The notes: a model not told the origin generated them from the sequence alone. Positions 1 to 8,481 are shown, numbered from the stretch's first letter. The stretch is DNA of 64,000 bases from Alkalihalobacillus trypoxylicola (GCF_001590785.1 NZ_LTAO01000001.1:186001-250000); one strand, 5' to 3'. A program made the numbers and translations.

Positions 1-180
1 AGTTATACTTCTCGTTAATTTATCACCAACGCTATTTAATGACTTACCAATATTATCAAATGTTTTACCAACATTACCTACACGACTTTGTATATTAGAT
101 AGTGATTGTTGCGCTTTAGCAAAACCTTTTGCAAATCCACTAGCATCTGCGGTTAGCTTAGCTGTTAATGTGTATGACAT
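1..180 (-). CDS. Tail tape measure protein, N-terminal 60 residues (partial)
   Basis: The start codon lies at 178–180 and the gene runs off the left edge of the window. The visible N-terminus has an MSYTLTAKLTADASGF start, then amphipathic, Q/S/N-rich residues (AKAQQSLSNIQSRVG) and a repeated NIGKSLNSVGDKL pattern, typical of the coiled start of siphovirus tape measure proteins that set tail length. It directly follows the tail chaperone genes, which is its canonical place. The start overlaps the last base of the upstream gene, so the two are translationally coupled. Family assignment rests on position plus composition. Confidence 0.8.
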   Translation of the reverse strand, partial: MSYTLTAKLTADASGFAKGFAKAQQSLSNIQSRVGNVGKTFDNIGKSLNSVGDKLTRSIT

Positions 181-560
181 TATCTACCTCCTTTCTTAGT
201 GGGGCGTTTTTGTCCAGACATTGAGTAAATTTTATCCACCCATGATTTCCCTTCATTTTCCTCAGTTTGTTTAATAATTGATTCAGCATTTTGATTAAAC
301 TCTTTATCAACTTTCTTGCGACTCTTCTTAAATAAATCGATAAACTTTTTGTTTTTCTTTCGTTTTGAGTTTACTATTGCGTTAAGATGAGCGTTACGTG
401 CAAAAGTTGATTCATTAACAACCTTATCCTCATAGGCTTTATATATAAATGCTTTTTCCAGTTCAGTTAGTTGGTTATATTCAGCTTTTGAGTAGTTAAA
501 ATTAACAACAAAAAAAGCGAAGTCCCTTACACCTTGATAGGACTTTGCTTCTTCTATCAT
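180..560 (-). CDS. Tail assembly chaperone, C-terminal (GT-type) frame
   Basis: This 126-residue, lysine-rich reading frame (KRKKNKKFIDLFKKSRKK) lies between the first tail chaperone and the tape measure gene. The open frame continues upstream of its first ATG without a stop through FVPQRLIEYDYFGDEGG back to a TTTTTTG run at 638–644, where it meets the frame of the upstream gene. By analogy with lambda G/GT it is most likely made as the C-terminal extension of the upstream protein through a -1 ribosomal frameshift rather than as a free protein. It would act in the cytoplasm during tail tube assembly around the tape measure protein. Confidence 0.75.
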   Translation of the reverse strand: MIEEAKSYQGVRDFAFFVVNFNYSKAEYNQLTELEKAFIYKAYEDKVVNESTFARNAHLNAIVNSKRKKNKKFIDLFKKSRKKVDKEFNQNAESIIKQTEENEGKSWVDKIYSMSGQKRPTKKGGR

Positions 561-622
561 CTTTTTTTCGTTATCGGTTAACGGCTTTGAGCCACCTTCG
601 TCACCAAAATAGTCATACTCAA

Positions 623-931
623 TTAAGCGTTGTGGAACAAAAAAGCTAAGTCTTCTTCTAATTTTCCGATGATAATATTATTGAGGTTTACATATCCATT
701 TTCTTCAATTAAAGATTCAAAAATGTCTAGTGCTTTTTGACCTTTTACAGTCTTTTCTTCGCTTGTGTTATATAGACCAACACTAAATAATCCCTCCATT
801 AGATGGAGAGACAGCATTCCTCTATTTTTAGTTAACTCTGCCATAAGTGAAATATTATACATACTTTCTAACGTTTTCATTTTTTGTCTATTAAATCTCA
901 AATCTAACACATCATTTTCTACTTTAAACAT
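623..931 (-). CDS. Tail assembly chaperone, G-type
   Basis: A 102-residue protein located between the major tail protein and the tape measure gene, the usual site of the short tail chaperone. It begins MFKVENDVLDLRFNRQKMK and has acidic helices and a hydrophobic C-terminus (LAFLFHNA). The stop codon at 623–625 lies about 13 bases after a slippery run, so most ribosomes would make this short form and some the G-T fusion. Its ATG is preceded by GGAGGAATG. Function is inferred from position, size and frameshift architecture. Confidence 0.75.
   Translation of the reverse strand: MFKVENDVLDLRFNRQKMKTLESMYNISLMAELTKNRGMLSLHLMEGLFSVGLYNTSEEKTVKGQKALDIFESLIEENGYVNLNNIIIGKLEEDLAFLFHNA
638..644 (-). 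promoter_or_regulatory. Predicted -1 ribosomal frameshift site (T TTT TTG)
   Basis: On the minus strand the upstream chaperone frame reads GCT TTT TTG TTC. The heptamer T_TTT_TTG fits the X_XXY_YYZ slippery form. A one-base backward slip leads straight into the open frame that continues to the 180–560 gene, bypassing the stop at 623–625. This is the known arrangement of tail chaperone pairs in long-tailed phages. Confidence 0.75.
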
Positions 932-976
932 TTACATTCCTCCGATTTTTATATAAGTATTTTTTTTGATATTAAA

Positions 977-1480
977 TTAATCTTCTCCGTTATCTAAGTC
1001 TGGTAGTCGATCAGCATCTTTATCTGTTAAATCAACTAATCCACCATTACCCTCAAAAGATGCTGAATAGGTCATAGCGTCATCAAATGGTGCTTCCAAA
1101 GAGTAGTCACTAAGGATAGCTAAACCTCCAAACATACCTGTCCGAGTCTTTTGGTTAATGACTTTTAAGCATACAAACTCTCCATCATTAAAAGCTTTAG
1201 ACAATGCTTTGTGCGATGCATGATCTGCTACATAAAGCCCATCATTATCGATTGACCATTCTTTCATCCCTGCAATTTTCGACTTCCAACCACCCTTGGT
1301 GTCTTTACTTGTTACTTCAATTGAGTCTGCCGAACGATTAATAGTCAACCCTTGTTGACCAGCAATAGCAAGTAAATCACTACCTGTGCTATCAAATACA
1401 GCCAACACAATATCCTTACCAGCTACCGCTTGAGCTGCACCTTGTGTAAAATCACAATATAAATTATCTTCAAATGCCAT
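977..1480 (-). CDS. Major tail (tube) protein
   Basis: The 167-residue product begins MAFEDNLYCDFTQGAAQ and has the features of TP901-1/SPP1-type major tail proteins: the SADSIEVTSKDTKGGWKSKI segment (residues about 50–69), then ASHKALSKAFNDGEFVCLKV and a C-terminal SYSLEAPFDDAMTYSASFEGNG-like region typical of the tail tube fold. It would polymerise into the hexameric tail tube. It sits between the tail terminator-like gene and the chaperones, as expected. RBS GGAGTG precedes the ATG. Confidence 0.88.
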   Translation of the reverse strand: MAFEDNLYCDFTQGAAQAVAGKDIVLAVFDSTGSDLLAIAGQQGLTINRSADSIEVTSKDTKGGWKSKIAGMKEWSIDNDGLYVADHASHKALSKAFNDGEFVCLKVINQKTRTGMFGGLAILSDYSLEAPFDDAMTYSASFEGNGGLVDLTDKDADRLPDLDNGED

Positions 1481-1494
1481 TTATATCACTCCTG

Positions 1495-1908
1495 TTAAAT
1501 TTTAATTTTAAATCCGTATGACACATTAAAAATGAACCCCAAAACTGCATGGCGTTCATTCGTTTCTTTCTCTATGTAGTTGCTAATAAGACCACTAGAT
1601 GCTTGTTTAAATAGCTCAAATCCGTCTGGTAAACGTATGTATTCGGTTAAGGCTTCCTGTACTGAGCTTATATTTGCATAATGTCCGATACTACTGTTAG
1701 ATGGCTCACTTATTACATGCACATGGATAATATACTCATCAACATACATAGTCTTTGTATTTTTTTCAGTCATTCCCACAATCTCTAAAAAAGTGAAGGG
1801 GGATGGCTCATTAACTCCAACATTATCAATACACTTTAAATGGGTATTCGCTTCAATTTTATTCTTGAGTGCAACATGCATATCTAAAATAGATAATTTT
1901 TTAAGCAT
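1495..1908 (-). CDS. Tail terminator / tail completion-like protein
   Basis: A 137-residue protein between the HK97 gp10-like protein and the major tail protein, where tail terminator proteins are encoded. It starts MLKKLSILDMHVALKNKI and contains the pattern FTFLEIVGMTEKNTKTM followed by a beta-rich segment (IIHVHVISEP) and LPDGFELFKQ, resembling the DUF3168/DUF5072 group. It probably caps the tail tube and joins it to the head. RBS AAGGAGGGATAAT is clear. Similarity is judged by eye, so the exact family is uncertain. Confidence 0.7.
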   Translation of the reverse strand: MLKKLSILDMHVALKNKIEANTHLKCIDNVGVNEPSPFTFLEIVGMTEKNTKTMYVDEYIIHVHVISEPSNSSIGHYANISSVQEALTEYIRLPDGFELFKQASSGLISNYIEKETNERHAVLGFIFNVSYGFKIKI

Positions 1909-1909
1909 A

Positions 1910-2275
1910 TTATCCCTCCTTCATTTTTGAGATTAAATCTTGTTTAAATATAGGTTGTTGGATATTTACATTTGACTGTAAATAATATTGACCACTTACA
2001 TAGCCACCATTTTTTAAACGATGACCATGCTCTACGTGTGGTGCATAATCCTTTGTATAACCCATAATCCCATTGTTTAAATCAACCCCAACTGACTGTC
2101 TTAATTCATTTTTATCTACAGGCGTACCACCACTTGATGGAGACTGAGATGATACGGCACGGTTACGCATCTCTAATAGATTCTTGGCTTCAACTTTTTT
2201 AAAGTCAGTCTCACTCTTTTTTTGTAATTGGTCAACTAATGTCTCAATGCCCATCCACTCGTATCTAATTCGCAC
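1910..2275 (-). CDS. HK97 gp10-like neck protein
   Basis: This 121-residue protein has the hallmarks of HK97 gp10-family neck proteins: an N-terminal GIETLVDQLQKKSETDFKKV helix, a MRNRAVSSQSPSSGGTPVDKNELRQS segment (shown here only as a pattern: removal of arginine-rich turn, then TPVDKNELRQSV) and AYGTKDYAPHVEHGHR-type motif (here YTKDYAPHVEHGHR). It would form part of the neck that joins portal and tail. The start overlaps the preceding connector gene at the ATG (2275), which indicates translational coupling. Confidence 0.82.
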   Translation of the reverse strand: MRIRYEWMGIETLVDQLQKKSETDFKKVEAKNLLEMRNRAVSSQSPSSGGTPVDKNELRQSVGVDLNNGIMGYTKDYAPHVEHGHRLKNGGYVSGQYYLQSNVNIQQPIFKQDLISKMKEG

Positions 2276-2583
2276 TATGTAAAATACTCTCTAACGTGCA
2301 ATATTCTCCAACGAACATAGTCACGTTTATCATTAATAATGGAGTATCGATCGTCACCAACTCTAATAAAGTCAGCTTGTTTAATTATATCAAGTGGTGC
2401 ATCAGTCATTAGTTTACGTTGAGTGCGTGTAACTTCTCTGTCGAGTAGAGCGATTTCTTCAGATGACCAATTGTTAAATCTACCATCATGTGAGCCAATA
2501 ACAACAGTGTCATAGATTGGATTACCTAATACATCTTCATCAATTTTCACATTAGCGTAAAAGTCAATTTGCTCAAATCTCAT
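2275..2583 (-). CDS. Head closure / head–tail connector protein
   Basis: The 102-residue product (MRFEQIDFYANVKIDEDVLG) has the size, beta-rich character and position of SPP1 gp16-like stoppers (head closure proteins). Visible elements are GSHDGRFNNWSSEEIALLDREVTRTQRKL and RVGDDRYSIINDKRDY in shorter form; the DGRF…VTRTQRKL pattern is typical. It overlaps both neighbours by a few bases in the connector operon. It would close the portal channel after DNA packaging. Confidence 0.75.
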   Translation of the reverse strand: MRFEQIDFYANVKIDEDVLGNPIYDTVVIGSHDGRFNNWSSEEIALLDREVTRTQRKLMTDAPLDIIKQADFIRVGDDRYSIINDKRDYVRWRILHVREYFT

Positions 2584-2912
2584 AAAAATCTAACCTTGCT
2601 ACGAGATGAATCTTCTTCATTTTCAATCATCCGCTTATACTCCAATAGTTCAGTCTCATATTGCTTGATTAAATCATTGACAAATTTTATTGAGAATCCA
2701 TCTACACTTTCACTGTCAGTTCCTTCGTGCTTCATTATGTGTTTGTTGTACATAGCCGCCACAATTTCAATACAGATTGATTCTAATTGAACAGGAAAAG
2801 ACTGATCAAACAGCCCAATTCGTAATTTAATACGATCTTGAGCTGTTGTAATCAATTCATTTGCAATTCCATCATCAATATTTGGTATTCGTAATTTTAA
2901 ACGTTCAATCAT
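2580..2912 (-). CDS. Head–tail connector (gp6/gp15-like adaptor)
   Basis: A 110-residue, mainly helical protein (MIERLKLRIPNIDDGIANEL) of the phage gp6-like connector group: short helices with LRIPNIDDGIANELITTAQD and a following SICIEIVAAMYNKHIMKHEG helix. Such proteins form a ring under the portal. It lies between the capsid gene and the closure protein and overlaps the latter by four bases. Confidence 0.78.
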   Translation of the reverse strand: MIERLKLRIPNIDDGIANELITTAQDRIKLRIGLFDQSFPVQLESICIEIVAAMYNKHIMKHEGTDSESVDGFSIKFVNDLIKQYETELLEYKRMIENEEDSSRSKVRFL

Positions 2913-2914
2913 GG

Positions 2915-3019
2915 TTAATCACCACGCTTTATTTTTTTAGTTACTTTCTTTTTTGGTGGAGTTGGTGTTGATTTAGGCTGTTTCACCTCTTTATTTTTTC
3001 GATGTCTTCTCAACAACAT
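2915..3019 (-). CDS. Small basic phage protein (34 aa)
   Basis: An open frame begins at ATG 3017–3019 right after the capsid gene and stops at 2915–2917. The peptide (MLLRRHRKNKEVKQPKSTP, then a PPKKKVTKKIKRGD tail) is almost entirely basic and proline-rich. It fills the gap between the capsid and connector genes exactly. Short lysine-rich genes are common at this place in SPP1-like head clusters. Function unknown; it could bind DNA or the inner capsid. Confidence 0.5.
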   Translation of the reverse strand: MLLRRHRKNKEVKQPKSTPTPPKKKVTKKIKRGD

Positions 3020-3023
3020 GAGA

Positions 3024-3830
3024 TTACTCTCCAGAGCCTGTGGCTTGGATTTTTACAACACCAGCATCGTTATAAAGATTTACAGTATAATATTCGTTAC
3101 CTGTAATTACGACTGTACGATTTAAAATATCCTCATCAGCTTTAATCTCAGGATATTTTTTTAATACAATCTCAACTGCACCTTGCTTTTGTAGATAAGA
3201 TGTACCTTCAGCTAAACGCTTTGTACGGACAATGTCTTTTACACCAACAAGTTCAGAAACTTGCCCTGAAGTCAATGCCGTTTGACCAGTTTGACCATTA
3301 GTATTAAGCAAGGATTTTACTAGCTTAGTATAGTCTTTCGTATTAACGAATAAGATATAATCTTGCTCATCTTCATCATCAAATACATCTACAGCGTCAA
3401 GGATAGATTCTGCATTTGTCGCTGTGCCGTTAAATGATAATTGTGTTTCACCTAATGCTGTTAAGTAATCAATCTCAACTTTGTCTTTAAGAGCAAGTAG
3501 AATTTGATTCTCCGCTTCTTCCAAAGTACCACTTACATTAGTTAAAATTGCACGTTCTGTAATTTCTACGGCTTTACCAGTCTCTTTTACAGTAACTTTA
3601 GTAGTAGACATGCTTAATTTAGTTGTATCCATAGGTAACCCTTCAACTAAATCTTCAGCAGCTCCAATGTAAGCATATTTTGGACGAGTAATTGTATCAC
3701 CTGGCTGACCAACTAATTTTGTATCAATACGTGCAAATGGTGCAAAGCGAATAGCTTGCGGTAATTTTGCTGAGATAGCATCTGCCATTACCTCAGGGTT
3801 TATTAAATCTATAGCTTTTGTTTGTGTCAT
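3024..3830 (-). CDS. Major capsid protein
   Basis: The 268-residue product begins MTQTKAIDLINPEVMADAIS and has the order of elements of an HK97-fold capsid without delta domain: IRFAPFARIDTKLVGQPGDT, then TKVTVKETGKAVEITERAIL, and the YILFVNTKDYTKLVKSLL P-domain helix. It follows a scaffold gene, so maturation probably uses a separate scaffold. It resembles the N4-gp56/SPP1-like capsid proteins of Firmicutes phages. A clear GGAGT ribosome site precedes the ATG. Confidence 0.9.
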   Translation of the reverse strand: MTQTKAIDLINPEVMADAISAKLPQAIRFAPFARIDTKLVGQPGDTITRPKYAYIGAAEDLVEGLPMDTTKLSMSTTKVTVKETGKAVEITERAILTNVSGTLEEAENQILLALKDKVEIDYLTALGETQLSFNGTATNAESILDAVDVFDDEDEQDYILFVNTKDYTKLVKSLLNTNGQTGQTALTSGQVSELVGVKDIVRTKRLAEGTSYLQKQGAVEIVLKKYPEIKADEDILNRTVVITGNEYYTVNLYNDAGVVKIQATGSGE

Positions 3831-3847
3831 AATAAATCAAACTCCTT

Positions 3848-4420
3848 TTAATTGGTTAATTTTTTGTATGTATCATAATCTTTTTTGTAAAGCTCATCTC
3901 TTTCGATGTAAGAAAGCTTGTTAAAATCTTCTTTCGTCAAAGTAACAGGCGTTTCCGTTTGCTTTTTAGGTGATTTACCCTTCATTTTTTCAAGTATTTG
4001 GGCATCAACGATACGAGCCACTAATGAACTAAAAGCAGATACAGCCACTTTAGTTGCTTCAGCATCTTCTCGCACAACTAATGAAAGAATCTCGTCATCT
4101 GCAATAATATTAGAGTCTGCTAACATCTTAGCTGCTTCTCGTCCAAGCGAATATTTATTTTGTGCAGCTTTCAATTCTTCATTTTCACGCTGAAGCTTTT
4201 CAAATTCATACTTCTGCTTTTCATCAGCATTCATTTTAGCTAACTTTTCAGCTTCTTCGATTGCCTTTGCTTTGTCTTTTTCAGCTCTAGCTAAACGAGA
4301 TTGTACAACTTTCTCCAACTCTTCTTGGGTAAAAGTTTTAACTTCGTCTTGCTTTTTTTCTGCTAATTCATCTTCTTTATTTTTTAATTCTTCATCAACA
4401 ATATTGTTTTCTTCGGGCAT
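3848..4420 (-). CDS. Capsid scaffolding protein (DUF4355-like)
   Basis: Starting at the ATG of MPEENNIVDEELKN, which has an AAGGAG site about nine bases upstream, the product is 190 residues. It is highly charged and coiled-coil-like: QEELEKVVQSRLARAEKDKA, then EKLAKMNADEKQKYEFEKLQ, typical of DUF4355 scaffold proteins. A C-terminal YIERDELYKKDYDTYKKL helix is the likely capsid-binding end. It lies just upstream of the capsid gene. A longer frame to 4486 exists but lacks a ribosome site. Confidence 0.85.
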   Translation of the reverse strand: MPEENNIVDEELKNKEDELAEKKQDEVKTFTQEELEKVVQSRLARAEKDKAKAIEEAEKLAKMNADEKQKYEFEKLQRENEELKAAQNKYSLGREAAKMLADSNIIADDEILSLVVREDAEATKVAVSAFSSLVARIVDAQILEKMKGKSPKKQTETPVTLTKEDFNKLSYIERDELYKKDYDTYKKLTN

Positions 4421-4496
4421 AATGGAGATCTCCTTTTTTATACTCTTGTGAGAGTTTATCCTTGCACAGTTATAAGCCATAAGCATGTTTTGGGCA

Positions 4497-4520
4497 TAAA
4501 AAATAAGCCTTAGTAGGCTT
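4497..4520 (-). terminator. Rho-independent terminator between head-gene blocks
   Basis: AAGCCT at 4505–4510 pairs with AGGCTT at 4515–4520, with a T-run on the minus strand (4497–4503). It ends immediately after the small zinc-ribbon gene. It may lower transcription from the portal block into scaffold and capsid; the stem is short. Confidence 0.45.
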
Positions 4521-4669
4521 TAAAATTTATTTCTTTTACTTTTTTCCCATAATGTATGCTGTTTAATTTTTTGATACCAAAATATCTCACACTTATCACA
4601 ATGATAAGAGGTGACAAAGTTAGTTACTATAAGCAACTCTAACTTAGTACCACAATCCATACAATGCAT
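4520..4669 (-). CDS. Small zinc-ribbon phage protein (49 aa)
   Basis: The frame begins ATG at 4667–4669 after GGAGGATTAT and ends at 4520–4522. The peptide MHCMDCGTKLELLIVTNF continues to YHCDKCEIFWYQKIKQ: two CxxC knuckles (CMDC and CDKC) about 24 residues apart, a classic zinc-ribbon layout. It sits between the MuF-type head gene and the scaffold. Small zinc ribbons here are recurrent in Firmicutes phages; role unknown. Confidence 0.6.
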   Translation of the reverse strand: MHCMDCGTKLELLIVTNFVTSYHCDKCEIFWYQKIKQHTLWEKSKRNKF

Positions 4670-4678
4670 ATAATCCTC

Positions 4679-5590
4679 CTAATCTAACAAACCATCTAAA
4701 TTCCCAATAAAAGTAGTTCTACACCAAGAATGGAACGGAGGGAAATTCACTCCTACCTCCATATCCTCAAATCTAAATGTTTGACCATCTAAACTTCTAC
4801 AAATTTGACTTGTCTTACTATCACGAATAGCAGATATTGTATACTCTGTTACTCCAGCATCAATATAGGCTTTAGTATGGGATTGATTTAATACAAATGA
4901 TGATTCTGTAAAAACTAATCGTTTAGCATCATACATACCTACTTCAAATCGTTTGGACATAACTTTAGCTGTCTTATAATAATTGTCGCCACGAGCGACA
5001 GAATCACGAAATTCTGTTTGCATATAGCTAGACATCTTTAATTTATTTTTCCAGATACGGTCACTAAAATTTTCATCATTTACCCATTTGGTGAATATAG
5101 TATCTCTCATGACTTGGTCATTTACAGCCACAAAAGAGTTGCCTAAACCAAGTTCCTTCATTAATTTATTATAATTTTTACCGTATGTATCAAGTAGATG
5201 TTTTTCAAGTAAATCATGCTCAATTGCACCTAGTTCCAGTAATTTTAGATTAGTAGAGTAATGTAAGCCTTGTAATCTATTTAGATTATAAATACTTTCA
5301 CGAACAGGCATTAAATGAGAATGTTGTGGATACTTTACTGCAAACTCACCCATAGATTGATAGAGTAAGTTGCGCTCATCAGTGGATAGTGATTCGAGTA
5401 GATTGCGATATTCAATTAGATTATCTTTACCGTATTTGGCAAAATAGGATGCAATCTCTTTCTCGTATTCTTTGGACATACGAGAATACTTTTTGTTTAA
5501 CTTAACTGTTGCTTGATTATCAGATTTATCTTGATTATCTAACCATTGATTATGTCTATTCTGCCAATATTCCTTATTCTTCTTGGACAT
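4679..5590 (-). CDS. Minor head protein (SPP1 gp7 / MuF type)
   Basis: A 303-residue protein immediately after the portal gene. The C-terminus has the MuF signature: SAIRDSKTSQICRSLDGQ, followed by VNFPPFHSWCRTTFIG, where the Cys/His residues are typical. The N-terminus is lysine/glutamine rich. Proteins of this family bind portal and are packaged in the capsid, where SPP1 gp7 helps DNA ejection. The start overlaps the end of the portal frame by 17 bases. Confidence 0.9.
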   Translation of the reverse strand: MSKKNKEYWQNRHNQWLDNQDKSDNQATVKLNKKYSRMSKEYEKEIASYFAKYGKDNLIEYRNLLESLSTDERNLLYQSMGEFAVKYPQHSHLMPVRESIYNLNRLQGLHYSTNLKLLELGAIEHDLLEKHLLDTYGKNYNKLMKELGLGNSFVAVNDQVMRDTIFTKWVNDENFSDRIWKNKLKMSSYMQTEFRDSVARGDNYYKTAKVMSKRFEVGMYDAKRLVFTESSFVLNQSHTKAYIDAGVTEYTISAIRDSKTSQICRSLDGQTFRFEDMEVGVNFPPFHSWCRTTFIGNLDGLLD

Positions 5591-6938
5591 TGGCGGCTAC
5601 TCCAAATGGCGTATTCATGTCATTAGCGAATGTATTAGCTTGATTAGCTTCTTTCGCTGATTCGGCTTGAATTTGGTCTAATTCGTCCTGTACATTATCA
5701 ACTACTGATAGCATGGATAATTGTGTGCGTTTAGATACTCGCCCAGCTAACATATTGACTGCATTAGCTTCATCAACAATATTGTGCGGCTTATTGTATG
5801 TAAATACATAATCAATATCAAGATAAGATTCTTTGTCTACTCCAAAATTAGTAGGAATTGCAAACATCATCTTAAATCTTTGCATTATACCTGCTGTAAA
5901 TTTCCGTGTTTTTAATTTAGCTACATCGTCCATAGACTTTAACTTATACTCTAATGCAATACCACTCGAAGCACCAAATGACTCATCCGAGATGTTAGCC
6001 ACCATAGATTTTTGATAGATTTGATCTTCTAAACGATTGATTAAATTTTCTTGTGTTGTGTCTGCGTTCGGCTTATCCAAAAATTGAACAGTGATACTTT
6101 TGGAGTCTCCATCTTTTAGATTGATGATACGATTATCACGAATGTTTTTAATTGTTTCTTCATCTAGATCAATCCCCAGCACGGACAAGTAAGCATCGGC
6201 AAAATAATCCACATCGTTCGCTTTTTCAGATATAGCTTTGTTATAAGCGTTAATTAATGAGATAACATTCTCAAACGCTGATTGCCGTTCTTCATTTTCT
6301 ATGTATTCTATAAGTGGTACATCACCATAATAATGTTCACGTTGTTCAGGTGATATTACAATTTCAGACTTGTCGTTAGTAAAAAAATCAGTTTCATCAA
6401 AATTAGAGTAAATATTGCCGAATTTATTACCATCTTTATCTGACATCACACGTACACCATATAATGGATCTTGTGAGATAGTGTCATCATAAATAACAAA
6501 TGCCGATAGTGGATCGAGGTATGTGACACGAGTATTAGCATCTTCATCTTGATAAAGAAACTCATATGCATGACCATAAATAGATGTCATTTTCGATAAC
6601 TCTGCATTGTTGTCATTTTGACTATTACGCTTGGCAATTAGTTTCATTTTATCTGCAACAGACTTATCTGGATGAACGGTTTTAACTGGATTACCAATAA
6701 AATAACCGTTTAATGTATCAACAATGTACTTTGCAAAGTTAACTACTAAACGGTTATCTGGTTTATTCATCTGTTTTTTAGCTTGCTTTACAATATCATG
6801 ATTACCCTTATACATGTCCATTAAGTAGTTGTATCGTGGTATTCTTGCTGAGTGTAAATCTATGTATTCTTTCAATTTTTCAGATGTTAATTCTTCTTTC
6901 TTTTCCATAGTAAATATAGATGGTGCAGTAAATAACAT
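5574..6938 (-). CDS. Portal protein (SPP1 gp6 type)
   Basis: The 454-residue product has the expected length and order of an SPP1-type portal: RIPRYNYLMDMYKGNHDIVK, NRLVVNFAKYIVDTLNGYFIG, HAYEFLYQDEDANTRVTYLD, and a FGASSGIALEYKLKSMDD clip/stem segment. It would form the dodecameric gate at one capsid vertex through which terminase pumps DNA. AAGGAGGGAAGTA precedes the ATG. Its last bases overlap the gp7-like gene. Confidence 0.93.
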   Translation of the reverse strand: MLFTAPSIFTMEKKEELTSEKLKEYIDLHSARIPRYNYLMDMYKGNHDIVKQAKKQMNKPDNRLVVNFAKYIVDTLNGYFIGNPVKTVHPDKSVADKMKLIAKRNSQNDNNAELSKMTSIYGHAYEFLYQDEDANTRVTYLDPLSAFVIYDDTISQDPLYGVRVMSDKDGNKFGNIYSNFDETDFFTNDKSEIVISPEQREHYYGDVPLIEYIENEERQSAFENVISLINAYNKAISEKANDVDYFADAYLSVLGIDLDEETIKNIRDNRIINLKDGDSKSITVQFLDKPNADTTQENLINRLEDQIYQKSMVANISDESFGASSGIALEYKLKSMDDVAKLKTRKFTAGIMQRFKMMFAIPTNFGVDKESYLDIDYVFTYNKPHNIVDEANAVNMLAGRVSKRTQLSMLSVVDNVQDELDQIQAESAKEANQANTFANDMNTPFGVAANVQEE

Positions 6939-6953
6939 TACTTCCCTCCTTTT

Positions 6954-8429
6954 TTATAAAGATGTTTTAAATAGTTTAATTACAATGTGATTATTTATGG
7001 ATTCAGCAATTCCAGTTAAACAGTCAACTGCATCATCGTGTTTGTTACGCTTATCTTTTTGATAAGTTGTAATAGCTTTATAAAACTCTTTCCACCTTAT
7101 ATTCCAATTATGAGGAAAATAAATATGCTTCATGACAAAGTGTGAGTTTGATACAATACGTGCTTTCTTATTTTTAGATTGGTGAAACCATTCAATGACA
7201 GTTTTACGTGTATTGTGGTTATCCCATAATAAGCGCTCGACATTTCTTGCAGCACCCTTACCACCATTGTTAGATTCAAATTTAGCTAAGTTTACTTCAT
7301 TGTCATATAACATTTTAGCTGTAGCAGGTTCAGTCACTTCCATACCTTCTTGAGTATAGTAAACATCGAGAAGGTAAGCTTCACCATTGTATAAACCTGC
7401 CACAATCGTACACCAGTAGTCATTACCTTGATCGGCTGTGTCAGTGTAGGATATAATCTGCTCAAACTTAGAGTTACCCTTGTCATCTTGTGGGATATCA
7501 TCATAGGTGAGTAAGTCCTTATATAGAGAGCCTTTCACATCAATTGGCTCTTGATGGTAGTTGCTTGCAAAAGACAACGGATCTGACTGACGTTTTAAAT
7601 ACAAATAACGCTCCTTAGACAGAACGTCATCACAAAGCATAGTATCTGTTTTTTCGTTGTAGGCTTCCATTTTTAAGATGTACCATTCGTCAGCATCTTC
7701 AGAGTCTAGTATGCGACCACACGGATCACCATTAGCCCAACGAGTCATATTCATGATTTCTATAGAGTTGGATTCAGCACGAGAAATAAATGTACCTGTA
7801 TACCACTTCCATATCTTATCTAATGCATCATCATTAGTGGCAACCTCTATGTCCTTTACTAAATCATCACATATAAGGATATTTGCACCCTTACCTGTAA
7901 CACCACCACCAATACCAACACCTTTGTATGAGAAGAATGACCCCTCTAATGCCCAAGTTTGGACACTAGCATTACCATCTTTAATTTTAGTTTGTGGAAA
8001 TACATCAGAGTAGATAATATCAGTGGGAATATTTTTAGTTTCCTTGATTCCATCACGACAATAACGTGAGAAATCTGTAGCCATATCGTCATTATAGGAA
8101 GCTGTAATAATCTTATTTTGATTATTAATTCCAAGTAACCACTTAGTAAAGTTAACTAATGTACGTGATTTACCGTGACGAGGTGGAATATTCATCATTA
8201 ACTTTCGGTAAGGTTTACCAGTTTTTTTATTTATTAATGTACCCTCATATAAGGCTTGAAGCGTGTCGCAAATCTCCTTGAGATATAATCGGTCATCTTG
8301 ATAAAAGTCTTGCTCTAACGTCATACAAAACTCCCAAAATAACTTACGTGATTGACGTAGTTTCAGCTCACGCTCAATAGCTAACTCTTGTTTAATCTGC
8401 TCAATATCAACTGTGCTTATATTATTCAC
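6954..8429 (-). CDS. Terminase large subunit
   Basis: ATP-driven DNA packaging motor and nuclease. The ATPase half has NIPPRHGKSRTLVNF (Walker A-like), TASYNDDMATDFSRY, and NILICDDLVKDIEVA (Walker B); the nuclease half has SYTDTADQGNDYW and the C-terminal KRNKHDDAVDCLTGI acidic motif. The frame opens at 8462, but that part lies inside the preceding terminator hairpin. I chose GTG at 8427–8429 (MNNISTVDIEQIKQ); its ribosome site is weak, so the start is uncertain by some residues. It is followed by the portal gene. Confidence 0.9.
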   Translation of the reverse strand: MNNISTVDIEQIKQELAIERELKLRQSRKLFWEFCMTLEQDFYQDDRLYLKEICDTLQALYEGTLINKKTGKPYRKLMMNIPPRHGKSRTLVNFTKWLLGINNQNKIITASYNDDMATDFSRYCRDGIKETKNIPTDIIYSDVFPQTKIKDGNASVQTWALEGSFFSYKGVGIGGGVTGKGANILICDDLVKDIEVATNDDALDKIWKWYTGTFISRAESNSIEIMNMTRWANGDPCGRILDSEDADEWYILKMEAYNEKTDTMLCDDVLSKERYLYLKRQSDPLSFASNYHQEPIDVKGSLYKDLLTYDDIPQDDKGNSKFEQIISYTDTADQGNDYWCTIVAGLYNGEAYLLDVYYTQEGMEVTEPATAKMLYDNEVNLAKFESNNGGKGAARNVERLLWDNHNTRKTVIEWFHQSKNKKARIVSNSHFVMKHIYFPHNWNIRWKEFYKAITTYQKDKRNKHDDAVDCLTGIAESINNHIVIKLFKTSL

Positions 8430-8444
8430 CCCCTGTTTTAAGCA

Positions 8445-8481
8445 TAAAAAAAGACAGCTCACTTTATATGGTGGCTGTCTT
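8445..8481 (-). terminator. Terminator after the resolvase gene
   Basis: GCTGTCTT at 8474–8481 pairs with AAGACAGC at 8451–8458, followed on the minus strand by a run of seven T. It overlaps the resolvase stop codon, so the resolvase is a self-contained transcription unit inside the packaging operon. Confidence 0.75.

Noticed and set aside
4500-4680. Gap between portal-block and scaffold genes initially read as noncoding.
   Set aside because: A 49-codon zinc-ribbon frame with RBS was found there, so it is listed as a gene.
8400-8462. The longest start of the large terminase (MSCLFLCLKQG).
   Set aside because: This part is transcribed from the terminator hairpin and poly-T tract of the upstream resolvase, so it is unlikely to be translated.
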